Source: Gongronella butleri
Taxonomy: Eukaryota > Mucoromycota > Mucoromycetes > Mucorales > Cunninghamellaceae
Length of the DNA stretch: 64,000 nt
Assembly (NCBI GenBank): GCA_025201375.1
Contig: JAIWZP010000003.1
Coordinates: forward strand, 1,054,001-1,118,000
Direction of reading: 5' to 3'
Each line of letters starts with the position of its first letter. Position 1 is the stretch's first letter. A program made the position numbers and the translations under genes. This document shows, piece after piece, positions 23,140 through 34,100 of this stretch. The notes under the pieces were generated by a model, which saw only the letters and a program-made list of their open reading frames with translations, was not told the DNA's origin and did no database searches.

Positions 23140-24021
23140 TCATGATGCCGTGGGATTGAGGTCCAAAATCCATACTGGTGCCGCCTCTGCCTGGACATTG
23201 GCGGCAGGCTCGTCCCTCTTGGAGTCACCTTCTTCCGACATGCTCTCGTCATTGTCCGAGCTTTCGACTAAAAGCAAAAAAAAGAAAAAGAAAAAGATCA
23301 GGGACACGCGCCAATAGGGGAGTTTTTCCATGCTTACATTTGTCTTCTGGGATGGGCTGCGTCGCATACTGCCAATAGAGCATGCCCCGTCGCATGCGCT
23401 CCTCGTCAGGGTACGGCTTCTCAAAGTCGGCCTTGATCTCACGGTTCATCAAGTCGAAATTGGGCGGTGCAGAGGTATATTTCGAGAGTTTGGACGCGTA
23501 CGACAGCACGTCTGTGAATTGCACATTGGCTAAAAAAAGAAAAGTGAGCCTCGTATTCTAGTACCCCCCCCCGTGGCACCCGACTTTTACCTGAGGATGC
23601 ATATTCCGTGGCCTTTAATTCACCCTTTGCCTTGTCCAAGATGACATCCAGGTCCTGACGCGCGGAATTGAGCTTGCCCACCATGGAAAGCAGCGTCTCC
23701 TGGTACGTTTGAATCTCGTCCTGGACCTGAATGATTTGTCGCTGGCGTGCCTGGTGCTCTCCGACTATAAAAAAAAGAGGAGGAAGGGGGACAATTGAGA
23801 AAAAGATGGACGAAATTTGAGCAATTGCGCGTACTTTGGTCAATGGCCTGCTGCAATTGCTTGTCGATCTTGATGATAGCCTGCATGTTGGCCTCGGGAT
23901 TGTTGTGTGGATCGACATGGTTGGTTTGCGCGACGGTCAGCATAGACTGAAAGTACTTTTGCGTGGCCTGGCTGTATTGTGTCAAGAGCTGGTCCACTTG
24001 GTCACGTAAAGAAGAGCTCAT
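23140..24021 (-). CDS. MED4: Mediator complex subunit 4, 226 aa
   Basis: MED4 is a middle-module subunit of the RNA polymerase II Mediator in the nucleus. Four exons: 23835-24021, 23591-23764, 23338-23529 and 23140-23267, all in phase. Residues 1-120 form heptad-like coiled coil (QLLTQYSQATQKYFQ, RQRQIIQVQDEIQTYQ). The family signature follows: VLSYASKLSKYTSAPPNF and KPYPDEERMRRGML, matching the YA.RIS..T.APP and PYP.E..MR.G.L pattern of MED4. The tail is acidic and ends WILDLNPTAS. Starts divergently from FRA10AC1 with 162 bp between the ATGs. Confidence 0.92.
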
Positions 24022-24183
24022 TTGGTATATTGGACAATGCTCAAGCAAGAAAAAGAGGTACAAAACACGAAAGAGCGGAGAAAATAAGACCACCCTTCGG
24101 GCGCTTTTGAAATCGCGACAATCGTTGGCCAGTGTGTCAATGCAAAACACCTCTTCCGATTTTCTTTCTTTTTTTCTACGATC
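24022..24183. promoter_or_regulatory. Compact shared promoter, MED4 / FRA10AC1
   Basis: The two ATGs are only 162 bp apart and face away from each other, so both 5' UTRs and both core promoters must share this stretch. No clear TATA box is visible. Confidence 0.6.
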
Positions 24184-25168
24184 ATGAGCAAGAAGTTTGT
24201 CGTCTTTCGAAAGGACCTTCAAGGTGTCGATGCAGTAAGTCGCGTCTTGTCCGTACAAAACGCGTCTCACGCACGTTTTTTCCCCTTTTTTTCGCTAGTA
24301 CACGCGCCACAAGGCGCTGATGGCAAGCTATAGCCACTACTATTCCCCTGGCAACTCTTCCAAAAGCAAACCTGCGCCAAACCCCGAACTTGAAATCCTC
24401 AAAAAACATCACAAGTGCGCAAAAAAAGGAAAAATGCATGCATGTTGCGAAATACCCTTTTACTGACGCGCTTTTTATAGATTTATCCGCGATGACGACG
24501 ACGACGACGAGGCTGCGGTAGCCTGGGAGCAGCGGGTTGCAAAAAAGTATTATGACAAGCTGTTCAAGGAATACGCGATCTGCGATTTGCGCTACTACAA
24601 GCAAGGCAAGATTGCACTGCGGTGGCGCACGGAGCCCGAGGTCGTCGAGGGCAAGGGTCAATTCATCTGTGCGTCGAACCGATGCTCCGAGGCGCAGGCG
24701 CAGGTCCCGCTGACCAGCTGGGAAGTCAATTTCGGGTACGTCGAGGACAACGTCAAAAAGAATGAGCTTGTCAAAGTTCGGCTTTGCCCCTCGTGCTCCG
24801 ACATGCTCAATTACAAGACAATGAAGCGCGCGGTCAAGTCCAGGCGACGCGAGGAAAAGCGGAAGCGCAAGGAAGCCCTGGATGACGACGACAATGACGG
24901 CGATGACGACGAAAAGCGCGGCATCAAGGACAAGGATCGCTCCAAGCGACGCAAAGGCGACGAAAAAGGCGATGATGACCGTGATGAATCACTGGGTAAA
25001 GGGAGAGACAGAGGATCAAAACGCGGATGGCGTCATCTCACTGTTTTTGTATTTTGCTTAGATGCGGCGACACGTGACGCGTCCATTTGGAGCCTGCCCG
25101 TGGAACAGCGTCGCGAAAAGACTCGCGAGGAAGAGATCGACGACTATCTGGCTGACCTGCTCCAGTGA
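24184..25168 (+). CDS. FRA10AC1: FRA10AC1-like nuclear protein, 262 aa
   Basis: Four exons: 24184-24234, 24299-24414, 24481-24995 and 25062-25168. Family motifs are clear: YTRHKALMASY..YY, WEQRVAKKYYDKLFKEYAICDL, ALRWR.E.EVV.GKGQF.C and SWEVNFGYVE..VKKNELVKVRLCPSCS. The CxxxxC ... CPSC cysteines probably form a zinc-binding centre. A basic/acidic linker (RRREEKRKRK, DDDD runs) and a short C-terminal exon (REKTREEEIDDYLADLL) complete it. The human homologue is spliceosome-associated; the function here is inferred from the family. The donor of intron 2 is GTGCGC. Confidence 0.93.
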
Positions 25169-25759
25169 TGTCGTTGATCGATTATTAAAGAGGCATCAGT
25201 TGTTCATCCTTTGCAGCCATTTTTCGTCGTTTAAATAATACAATGTGCATATCAAAGTCGGCAATGCCGTCTGCAATTTCGCTGAATGTGTTGAAGCGCT
25301 AAATTGCCGTGGCGCTTCATCAGCAATAACAAGACAAATTCGAGTCGATTTTTTTTTTTGGATTTTACAGTATTCGAGGTTCTCGTCAGCCAACCCTTTT
25401 CAAATCAATGATGGGAGCACAACAGCAAAGAGCAAGTACAGTATCATATCTTCATTTTCCAGCAAGATGTCCAGAAATCACGTCAATCATACTTCAGTAC
25501 GTAACAGAAGAAGTACTGTACGATTTTTAATGTACGTAGTATACAGATTTACAGTAATCATTTACCGGTAATAAATTGTGTTGTTTGATTCGTTGTTACG
25601 TCGTACGTCCATTTAAATTTCATATCATACTGTAGGCGGCGTCCATGTGTCAGTCTCAGTGGACAGATACTGACGCCACACGCGAGATACTGTATCATTT
25701 CATTTCCTGAAGCATCGCGCTGCACTGCAGAAAAACGTACAATCACATTTGCCTTTTAA

Positions 25760-26420
25760 ACACCAAAAAGCGTATTTTTCAGACTTCGCGGGCCTGCTGT
25801 GCCTCCAGAATTTTTTTTACAGCCTGCTCGCTCGCCCGCCAATGAAACCTGCAATCCTGCATCACGACATAAACAACTCTAGCCCAGTGCTCAAGTAGTC
25901 GGACCCGCCCGATTTTTTTTCGACTCCAAAATGCCAAAAACCTCCTATTTGTACAGTACTATTTTGCATTCATCTGGCCACTTTCATGGTCGATCCCGCT
26001 CAAAAACAGTCGCATCGAATTCAGCGCAGAATTTGCAACAAAAAAGCTTAAACCCCCCAAAGCGCTACGACCACTTTTGAAAAATTCAGGGGTCACTCAG
26101 GGGTCACACATTTCAATCTCAGAAAATGCCAAATTTGGGAAATTTCGAACTCCGAGTGATCAATGCATCCCAAACAGGTAACTCCGACAATTTGCTATTG
26201 GCTGACAAAATGACAGGTCGCCCGCCAACTTAAGAAAAAACCCAAAGAGTGCCGCATGAATGGCGATCGACTGAGAAAAATGCCTACTTTGGGCAAGATT
26301 TTTTTTGCAAAATTTAAGGTTTGACGCTTCCAAATTAAGGTGGTGGATTGCATGGAATTTTTATTTTTTTATTTTTTTATGTTTTTTTTACTTTTTATTT
26401 TGCACATTTTTATGCGCTGA
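25760..26420. repeat. Dispersed repeat family A, copy 2
   Basis: Same order and orientation as 5460-6120, with blocks 25764-25950, 26066-26225 and 26330-26415. Only two units of the 11-bp tandem repeat are present. The flank 25169-25760 holds no gene and is rich in TACAGTATCATA-type words. Confidence 0.8.
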
Positions 26421-26424
26421 TGAT

Positions 26425-26940
26425 GAGCGCCCCCACATGTGAGACACATCAAATGAACCAGCGGGCAAACGCGGTGAAAGCGCTTGTGGTTTGGGGACAT
26501 CGCGTCGATTTCTCGGCGAGTTAGCCTTGAGGGGTCGTTTTGACCCTGATGAATTATTGGCCCTGAATTCATGCAAAATGCATATTCTCAGGACTGAATG
26601 ATCCGATCTCCGAAAAAACTTGACATCGTCGGTGACTCGGTGTTTTATGTTCGTCATCCTGTAGTTCAAGTATACAGTAGGAACCGATGAACAAGATCCT
26701 GAGGACGCGCCCGGCAAAAGGGAGTACGTATCATATCATAAGATCTTCTCTATTTTGGAAGCGCACGCGACAAGGGCGCAATCCGCAATGTCTCAACGAG
26801 CGTGACACCTCAAATGAACCTGTGACCAAAAGCGGTGAAAGTGTTTATGTTTTGAAGAGATTGCTTTCAGAACTGGGCGAGTTGGCCATCAGTGCGCTCA
26901 TTTTTAATGGTGTTCAAGTGAATGATACTGTATGATATCG
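26425..26940. repeat. Fragments of the about 500-bp repeat unit
   Basis: 26430-26660 carries the AGCGCTTGTGGTTTGGGGACATC and GGCGAGTTAGCCTT landmarks of the units at 6.4 and 54 kb. A second, weaker fragment lies at 26800-26900. 26940-27290 is gene-free. Confidence 0.65.
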
Positions 26941-27295
26941 TGGCGTTTTGCGATTTATTTCCTCAAGAAAGTGAAAGAGATTGATCACGAGGAGAGGCGT
27001 ACAGTATGGTGTTTTATTGCGGAAGATGGTTGAATCGACTTTTTTCATGCATGCCATCATGAATGATCAGGTTCATACAGTAAGCTTGTTTGCGTGCGCA
27101 ATGCATGTCCATTAACAAATGTATTACAAAGGGATAAGATAAGATTATTTAAAAGGAGGAGAGGAGAAAAATAGAAAAAAAGGGCGCGAGCAGCGTCTGG
27201 TGCTCAAAACTCAGTGCCTGTTTTGAGAAATGAATGAGTCTGGGCATATTGAAACACGAGTGGAGAAAGGCAGCCGGCGCAGCACGCGGGGTGTT

Positions 27296-30200
27296 TTACC
27301 TCTGACGCTTGCGGTTTGGGTATTCATCGATGATATCGTCATCGTAGAACGCGCATTGATTCTATGACGCGTAAAAATATAAAAAAAAAAGTGAGCATTT
27401 TGCAGTCGCGACGCAACATATTTCTCCCTTACTTTATAATTGTAATTGTACACACCCACGATGGAGCAAGGAGAGTCGGGCTCCACCTAGGACACAAAAA
27501 AAAAAACGCGTGTCAAGTCAATTTTTTTCACCATTTCTGTTTTGTACCTGTTTCTTGGAGCGAGTCTTTTTCTGCTCGTCGTCGTCTGGTTGCTCGGTGA
27601 GCTCGATAGTAGGATCGCGGCTGCTGGGTTCCGTGCGCGGAAGGCGTGCATACGTTTTGAGCAGCTGCATGGCGCGCGCCTGGACGCCGAAAGGATCGGC
27701 TTCGTACGTCGACTCGATAATGATCTTTAGCACCTTGCCGAGCTTTGTGTCCTAGTTGAAACAAAAATCTGTGAGCTGGAGGTGATCTTTTTTTTCGCGT
27801 GAAAATGAATCAGGCGGCGGTAGGGGCACGTACGCGGATCAAATCAAAAGTGACATCTTCTTCTTGCTCGATCAGCGCCAGCACGGCGTCGGCGTCTTCG
27901 AGTAGCCTGTCCTTTTGGTGTGTGTATCGGCGCAGCTGCTTGCGCAATTGCACAAAAGTGGCGAATTGATCAATGGTGCTTGCTTCGTTGGCAAGCGCAT
28001 TGGTTGTGCTGGACGTGGATGCCTACAAGAAACAAGAAATGAGCAAAAGTGGTGTCAAAAGGGTCATTCTTACCGTGGGGGAAGCTTTTTTGGACGGCTT
28101 GCCCAAGGTTGCATTCAAACCCGTATGTAATTTATCTAAATGCTCGCGTAGTTCTGTATGAAAATCTTCGACCTGAAAGAAAAAGCATTGTAAACATTAT
28201 ACGATCTCGACTAGTCAGCCCAACAAAACTCTTGCTTACATCTGATACATATTTTTGGACTAGAATTGAAACAAAACGACTTAGTGTCTTGCTTTTTCGC
28301 GCAGTGGCATGCGTTTTTCCTACCAAAATGCTTGTTTTCGGGTGGATTGGACAGGACATAGTCGGCAAAAAAGTTCATCTAGCAACAATCATCAGCAAAG
28401 CGCGTCGCGGTGGGGGTCGTGGGGGCCAATCTTACGGTATTTTTCACTTGTTCAAAGGCCGACCATATCCGTTCGGGGTCACGCTTCTCGGTGAGCTTGC
28501 GCAGCTCTGTGGCCATCTTGTCGTTGCGCGTCTCGGCATCCAGCCACTAGTTAAATGACCATAAAAATGAGCAAAACCCCTTGTTTTTGCCTGCCGGCTT
28601 ACCTTTTTGTGCAAGAAATCAAGCTGACGGCGCATTGCATCGACGGTCGTTTGTGTCTCCTGGGCCGAGGTCGCTTCTTGATCTAATAATAGGAAGGATT
28701 GAGCCACCGTGCTGTCTTTTTGTTTAAAAGGGACGCGTGAGCGAGCACTTTACCAGTCGTCAGGCCGCCGCTGCGGCGCCGGCGTGTGACGTTTGGCTCG
28801 AGATTCTCTAGGTCGATGACAATTGGCTCGGTCTGCTTGGTTGTGACTTGGCGTGCGCTGGCTGCAAAGCGCATCACGTGGCAATTCTCATCGTAGCCCG
28901 TGTCAAAGGGATTCACATTGACAATGATGGCCTAGCATTGCATTAAATAATATAATGAAAATAAATTGAGTATCTGCACCCGTTGCTTCTTTTTTTTTTG
29001 CTTACCGCGGAGCCATCGCCATCAAAAATGCCCTTGAACAGCTCAGTCAGCTTGCTTTGGCGATAAGGCACCATGTCTGGTCGCTACAATATCAAAAAAA
29101 CGTGGTTAAATTTCCATTGCGCTCATCCGATGACGACCATTGCGCGTTGCGTCGCACCTTGCCGGCTTGGATTTGTGCCTGATTTGTGCGCAAAACATCC
29201 ATGCATTGACCAAGGACCATGAGTGACTTGTTGATATTGCCGGCCTCCTTGAGTCGCACGCCTGGTATCATGCGAAAAACAAGAAACAACGCGTTAAATC
29301 GTATCCAACGCTGTGCAATGTGTGTTTTACCCTCGCTCTGTGTGTTTTTGTAACGTTCGGAGCCCGCAAGATCGACAAGCGAGAGTCGTGCCAGGGTGGC
29401 ATAAGACGAATCCTACCAAAAAAAAAAAAAAAAAGACACGTGAGACGCGTCGTGTCGCGCATTTGCGCGTTCTTTTGTACCTCAATCACGTAATCATCCT
29501 TGTCAATGGGGCAGCGCACGATGTGAATGCTGAAAATGCTGTGGCTGCGGCTGCTGGCATGATTCAAGAGCGTGGAAAACGCGGCGCGGTGCTTTTGGCC
29601 CTTTGCAACGATTTGATACGCGTCCTACAAGGCCCATTTCATGAGTCCATGACGCGCTCCGTGGTCCCCCTTTTTTTTTTGTAATTTTTACCTGAATGGT
29701 CTTGACTTTAACGTGTTTGATGCCGGAAATGTACTTGCATCCGCTCTTGTACTCGTACTTTAGGGGCAGTGCCGAACGCTTGGCAACCTCGGGCGATTCG
29801 AGCAAGTCGTACACCTTTTCATTGTACACCTCGGCAAAAGAAAGCCACAGTCCATATTCAAAGTCGGGATTGACCTCCAATTCTATGTCCAGGATAAAAA
29901 GAATGAATGTCAGCGCCATTGGGGGGATGCAAGCGCGCTAAACTTACGATCATCAGGCGCGTCTGTTGTCTAAACATGAAAAAAAGGAGGTGATTTCTGT
30001 GAGTGTGATTGCATGGCGCGTGTCGCGTCGCTCTTTTTTTTTTTTTTTAAAATGGCATACCATGGCAATATCCTCCAGGTCGCCATTGATGAGATGGCGA
30101 TTTTCGCTTGCTTCGTCGTCGTAGGCTTGAACGGAGCTGTGCATGACGGGCATAAGCTTTGTGTTGCCAATGTGTGGCTGGAGCGCGTGAAAGAGCGCGT

Positions 30201-30918
30201 TGAGCGTGCGGTAGACGAGGCCAGGCTGGTCTGTGTGGCCGAGCATGGTGTGTGTTTTGCCGGAATTCGTGACGCCATAGGCAAAGATCAGCGCATTGTT
30301 GCCATTGACAAACGATTGTAGCAGTGGCGCCATTGTCTCTTGATACAGCTGCTCTTGCGACGTGTCTGTGAATACCTTGGAAAATTGATATTGCTCCGTG
30401 GCTCCTTTGCGTGTCCGGAATGCCGACGAATCCTAAAAATAAAAAAACAGGTATTGAGTCGCTTTTTTCTTTTTTTCTTTTTTTTTTTTTTTGTAAATTT
30501 TGTCGATTTCAAGCTAACCTCAGGCGGTACGAGTGACACCGTAGCGTCGTCGAGTGGGGTAAAGTAAGACGAGGCATAGGCGCGTGTCGTGGGATGAGGT
30601 CGGATACGAAGATATGCCTACACAAGCACAAAAGTGAGAAAAAAATGCGAGGCGAGGAAAAAATCAAAGGAAATTGCACGCCAATATTCGCGTCATTTAC
30701 CTTGACAGGGTGACAGTCAGGTGTTGTTGTGAGCGTGGTGTCGTTTGCTTGCTTTTTGCGCGCGGGGCGGGCGTGCACTCGCTGGAACGCAGTAGCGGCT
30801 GCCTGTGTCTTTGGCCATGACGACGTGGATCGTGCTTTGCTGCTGTTGGGAGGACTCCTGTCAAGGAATTACAGGTAAGAATCGCATAAAGCGCGAAAAA
30901 AGGCGCATACCTTGTCAT
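27296..30918 (-). CDS. Kinesin-6-like motor protein, 770 aa
   Basis: A plus-end-directed microtubule motor; kinesin-6 members act at the spindle midzone and in cytokinesis. Twenty exons close in phase, from an 8-nt first coding exon (30911-30918) through 30701-30857, 30519-30617, 30061-30432, 29948-29969 (22 nt), 29692-29882, 29481-29624, 29331-29412, 29158-29261, 29006-29083, 28754-28931, 28603-28682, 28436-28546, 28324-28378, 28240-28259 (20 nt), 28074-28172, 27834-28022, 27548-27751, 27433-27486 and 27296-27361. Motor about 55-440: P-loop [13 protein letters not shown] (139-151), switch [10 protein letters not shown] (304-312), switch [11 protein letters not shown] (343-351). A long insertion before switch I ([16 protein letters not shown]) and [19 protein letters not shown] resemble KIF20/KIF23. 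Tail has short coiled coil and ends basic, NRKRQR. The kinesin-6 assignment is by eye. Confidence 0.9.
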
Positions 30919-31126
30919 GAATAGCAATACGGCCTAAGGCGGAGGCAAAACGTGAATGAAAAGGAAGAAAAAAAAAAGGGGGAAAAACACGGTCCACCAA
31001 GAGCCAAAAAAAAAAAAAAGCAATTTCAAAGGCCGGGCGGTGTTTGAATTACAGGATGAAAAAGGGAGGGCTTTTTTTTTTTTTGATCTTTCTTTCATTC
31101 ATTCTTTGTTCTTGCACTTTTTCACC
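30919..31126. promoter_or_regulatory. Shared promoter, kinesin / TRM3
   Basis: 208 bp separate the divergent ATGs (30918 - and 31127 +). The stretch is A-rich (30957-31020) then T-rich (31070-31100) on the plus strand. Confidence 0.55.
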
Positions 31127-34100
31127 ATGGACTATGCGACTGCGCCGTTGCAGGCGCTGCTTGTGGATCACGCTGACGGTGAGCAGCTTGGCAAGTATGT
31201 TGATCAGCTCGCGCAGCAATTTGACTTTGCCGAAGACGAGACGACGCGGTATGGCACTCTGCAACTTCTGATCCCTGTGCTTGAGGCATATGTGCAGCAA
31301 GGGGGTGCTTTTCACCAGCAGCACGCGACCGAGGTGCTCCGTCCAATTGTGTTATCGACGCTTGCGCACAATGCGATGATTGCGACCGAGAGTCTTGCGC
31401 TTGTGACCAAGGCGGCGTGCCAATTTGCGCTTGCATCTTTGGTCCAGGACGGTCACGCCGACAAGGACAAAGTCGCGACGGGCGCTGCGGACGACAAAAA
31501 GGAGCAAGAAATGACGTTTGGTCACGGGCTCTTGCGCACGCTTGTGGGCCAATTGATACTTGTGATTGATATTGAGCCTGATTTTGTGGATCTTGCGCCT
31601 TTGGACTTTATCGACGAACTGGTGGCGCAGAAGCAATTGCCCTTTTACGCGGACATCAAGGCGGACGTGGCGAAATTGAAGCAGACGTGCCAGCGCAGGC
31701 ACAAATCGCGTATTTCGATGCTCAAAGATGACGATGATACATCGAGCGACGAGAATGATGACGATAATGACGATGGTGGCAGTATTGCGACAGGGTTCTC
31801 GTTCAACACGCTCTCGTCCATGGGCGCGCCCAAAATGACGCTGCAGGATTTTTCCCAGCTTGGTCTCCTCGACCTGGACGCCTGTATCGACACCCTCCTC
31901 CAATTCGTTCAGGATGCCATCGATTCGGAAGCCACGCCCAATGCTGCCTTGACCGCGTGGATCGACCTGCTCCTCGTAATTGCTATTGCCATGCTCCCTT
32001 GTACCAACATGGCCGTCCGCAACAAGCTCATGAACGCCCTCGTGCCCCTTGTCTTACAATGGCAGCTGAACAATCGCCCTCAGGACCGCACCACCCATTA
32101 CGATGACGCCTGCAAGGTAAAAAAAAAAAAAGGGAACAATGGAGGCCTTTTGGAAGCAATTGAGAATGAATGGAGGGCAACTGGGATGAATGGAGAACAA
32201 TAGGGATGTACGGCGGACAACAGGGACGTACGGAGGACAATTGGGACGTACGGAGGACAATTGGGACGTACGGAGGACAATTGGGACGTACGGAGGACAA
32301 CAGGGACGTACGGAGGACAACAGGGATGTACAGGGGACAATTAGGATAAACAGAGGACAATTTAGATGAATGGATGTCAATACTCATCTCGTTTTTTCTC
32401 ATTTTAGCTCCTGTGGAAGCGAATCCTGCAGATCTATGGCTTGCCTGCGACGAATCTGATGCGCATGGAGACGTATGGTCTGATTGCCAAGTTTTTTGAT
32501 TTGTTCTTTGGCCTTGAAACCACCAATTTGGACGCCACCGAGCCGCGCATTGCCCTGGATCTTCGTTTTGACAGCGACTTTTTTATCATTCTGCAGGTAA
32601 AGCGACACGGGTGACGCGACACGACGCGACGCGATGTGCTCATGGAGCTCACGTGGTCATTTTTCTCTTCCTCTCTTGTTTTTAGAGTGGCCTGCGTAGC
32701 GACGACTCGCTTGCGCGCAAATACGCGTCATTTCTCTTGAAAAGAGTGATTGACTTTTGCCAAAAGTACCCCGACTGCCTGCCGTCGTCGATGGAGGCGT
32801 GGACGGCGTACTTTCAATGGGATGCGGCGGCCGCGGATCAATACGAAGAGGTTTGGGACGAATGGTTCCTTTTGTACGATTTGATGCATGAGACCGAGGT
32901 GCATTTGGTGATCCCTGTGCTTCCGCGATTCGAGCACCTGATGGCTGCGCAGCCTGCGCTGCACACGACTTGGTGGACACTGTTGATCTTCCGCGGTCTC
33001 AATGGCGAGATCAACAATGCGCAAAAGTACCTCTGGGACTATTTGCTCACGCGCAAGGAGCCCGACACGCTCAACAAGATTGCCGCGCAGCTCGACTTTT
33101 TCTTCACCACCCTCTGGAAATCCATTGACAACACCTCTCTCTTTGGCGTCGCGTCCCTTGGCACCATGGTCAGCCCCTTTGGCGAACACGTCAAAGAATT
33201 TATCACCAATCTCGTCTCTAGCTTGGAGGATGCGACCCTCAAGGTAAGTGTGTTGAGAAGGGGGGCGAGAAACGTAGAGCGCCAAGAAAAAAAAGAGAAA
33301 TGAACACTTTCGTTTTCAATTTTTTTTTCAAAAATAGACGAAATTCATCCAGCAGATGATCCACCATCTCTGCCACGTGACAAGCAGCCACATTTTGATT
33401 CTTTACACTATGGAGGGTCTTGCCGAATGCGACGCGCACGCGTGCTGGGGCCCCGAGGAACTCAAATCGCTGCGCCACCTCGTCGATCGCCATCGACACT
33501 TTGACACGCCCAGCCGCCGCCGCTTCAATCGCAAATTGGGCACTGCCGCCTTTGTCCGCTTTGCCGATCCGGCCGCCCTCAACTTCTCGGACATGGCAAA
33601 AACCATCTCGTCGCTCATCACGGACGTTGGCGTCACTGTCAAAGATCAAGAGTTCAATCTCATCCGCACCTGGCTCGTAGAAACCGCCGCCAAGACCATG
33701 TCCGTCCAAGAGATGACACAGCACCTAAAAGACCGCATCAGCGCCTACGTGGAGGGCGACATGGATGCAGGTACAACAAAAAAAAAAAAAACAAAAGAAA
33801 AGAAAAGAAAGAGGAAACCGGGGCACTTTTTGGTTTTGATCCATTTTTTTTTGATAGACATTCCTGCGGCTGTGGTGCAGAACCAAGCCCTGGTGTTGAC
33901 GCGCACGATGTTGTTCTTCATGGCCGATGATGCAGGCGTGGTGAGCGAGGATCGCGTCAAATCGTTGCTTTCGACGTTTTCGAACAAGATCCAGAATGAC
34001 AAGATGCCTGTGCGCACGTTCAATCGCCTTGCCATCCTGCTCGCCATGCTCTGGGAGCACGTGCCGCAGTGCTTTGCGCCCGCCAATGGGGCCGATGCCT

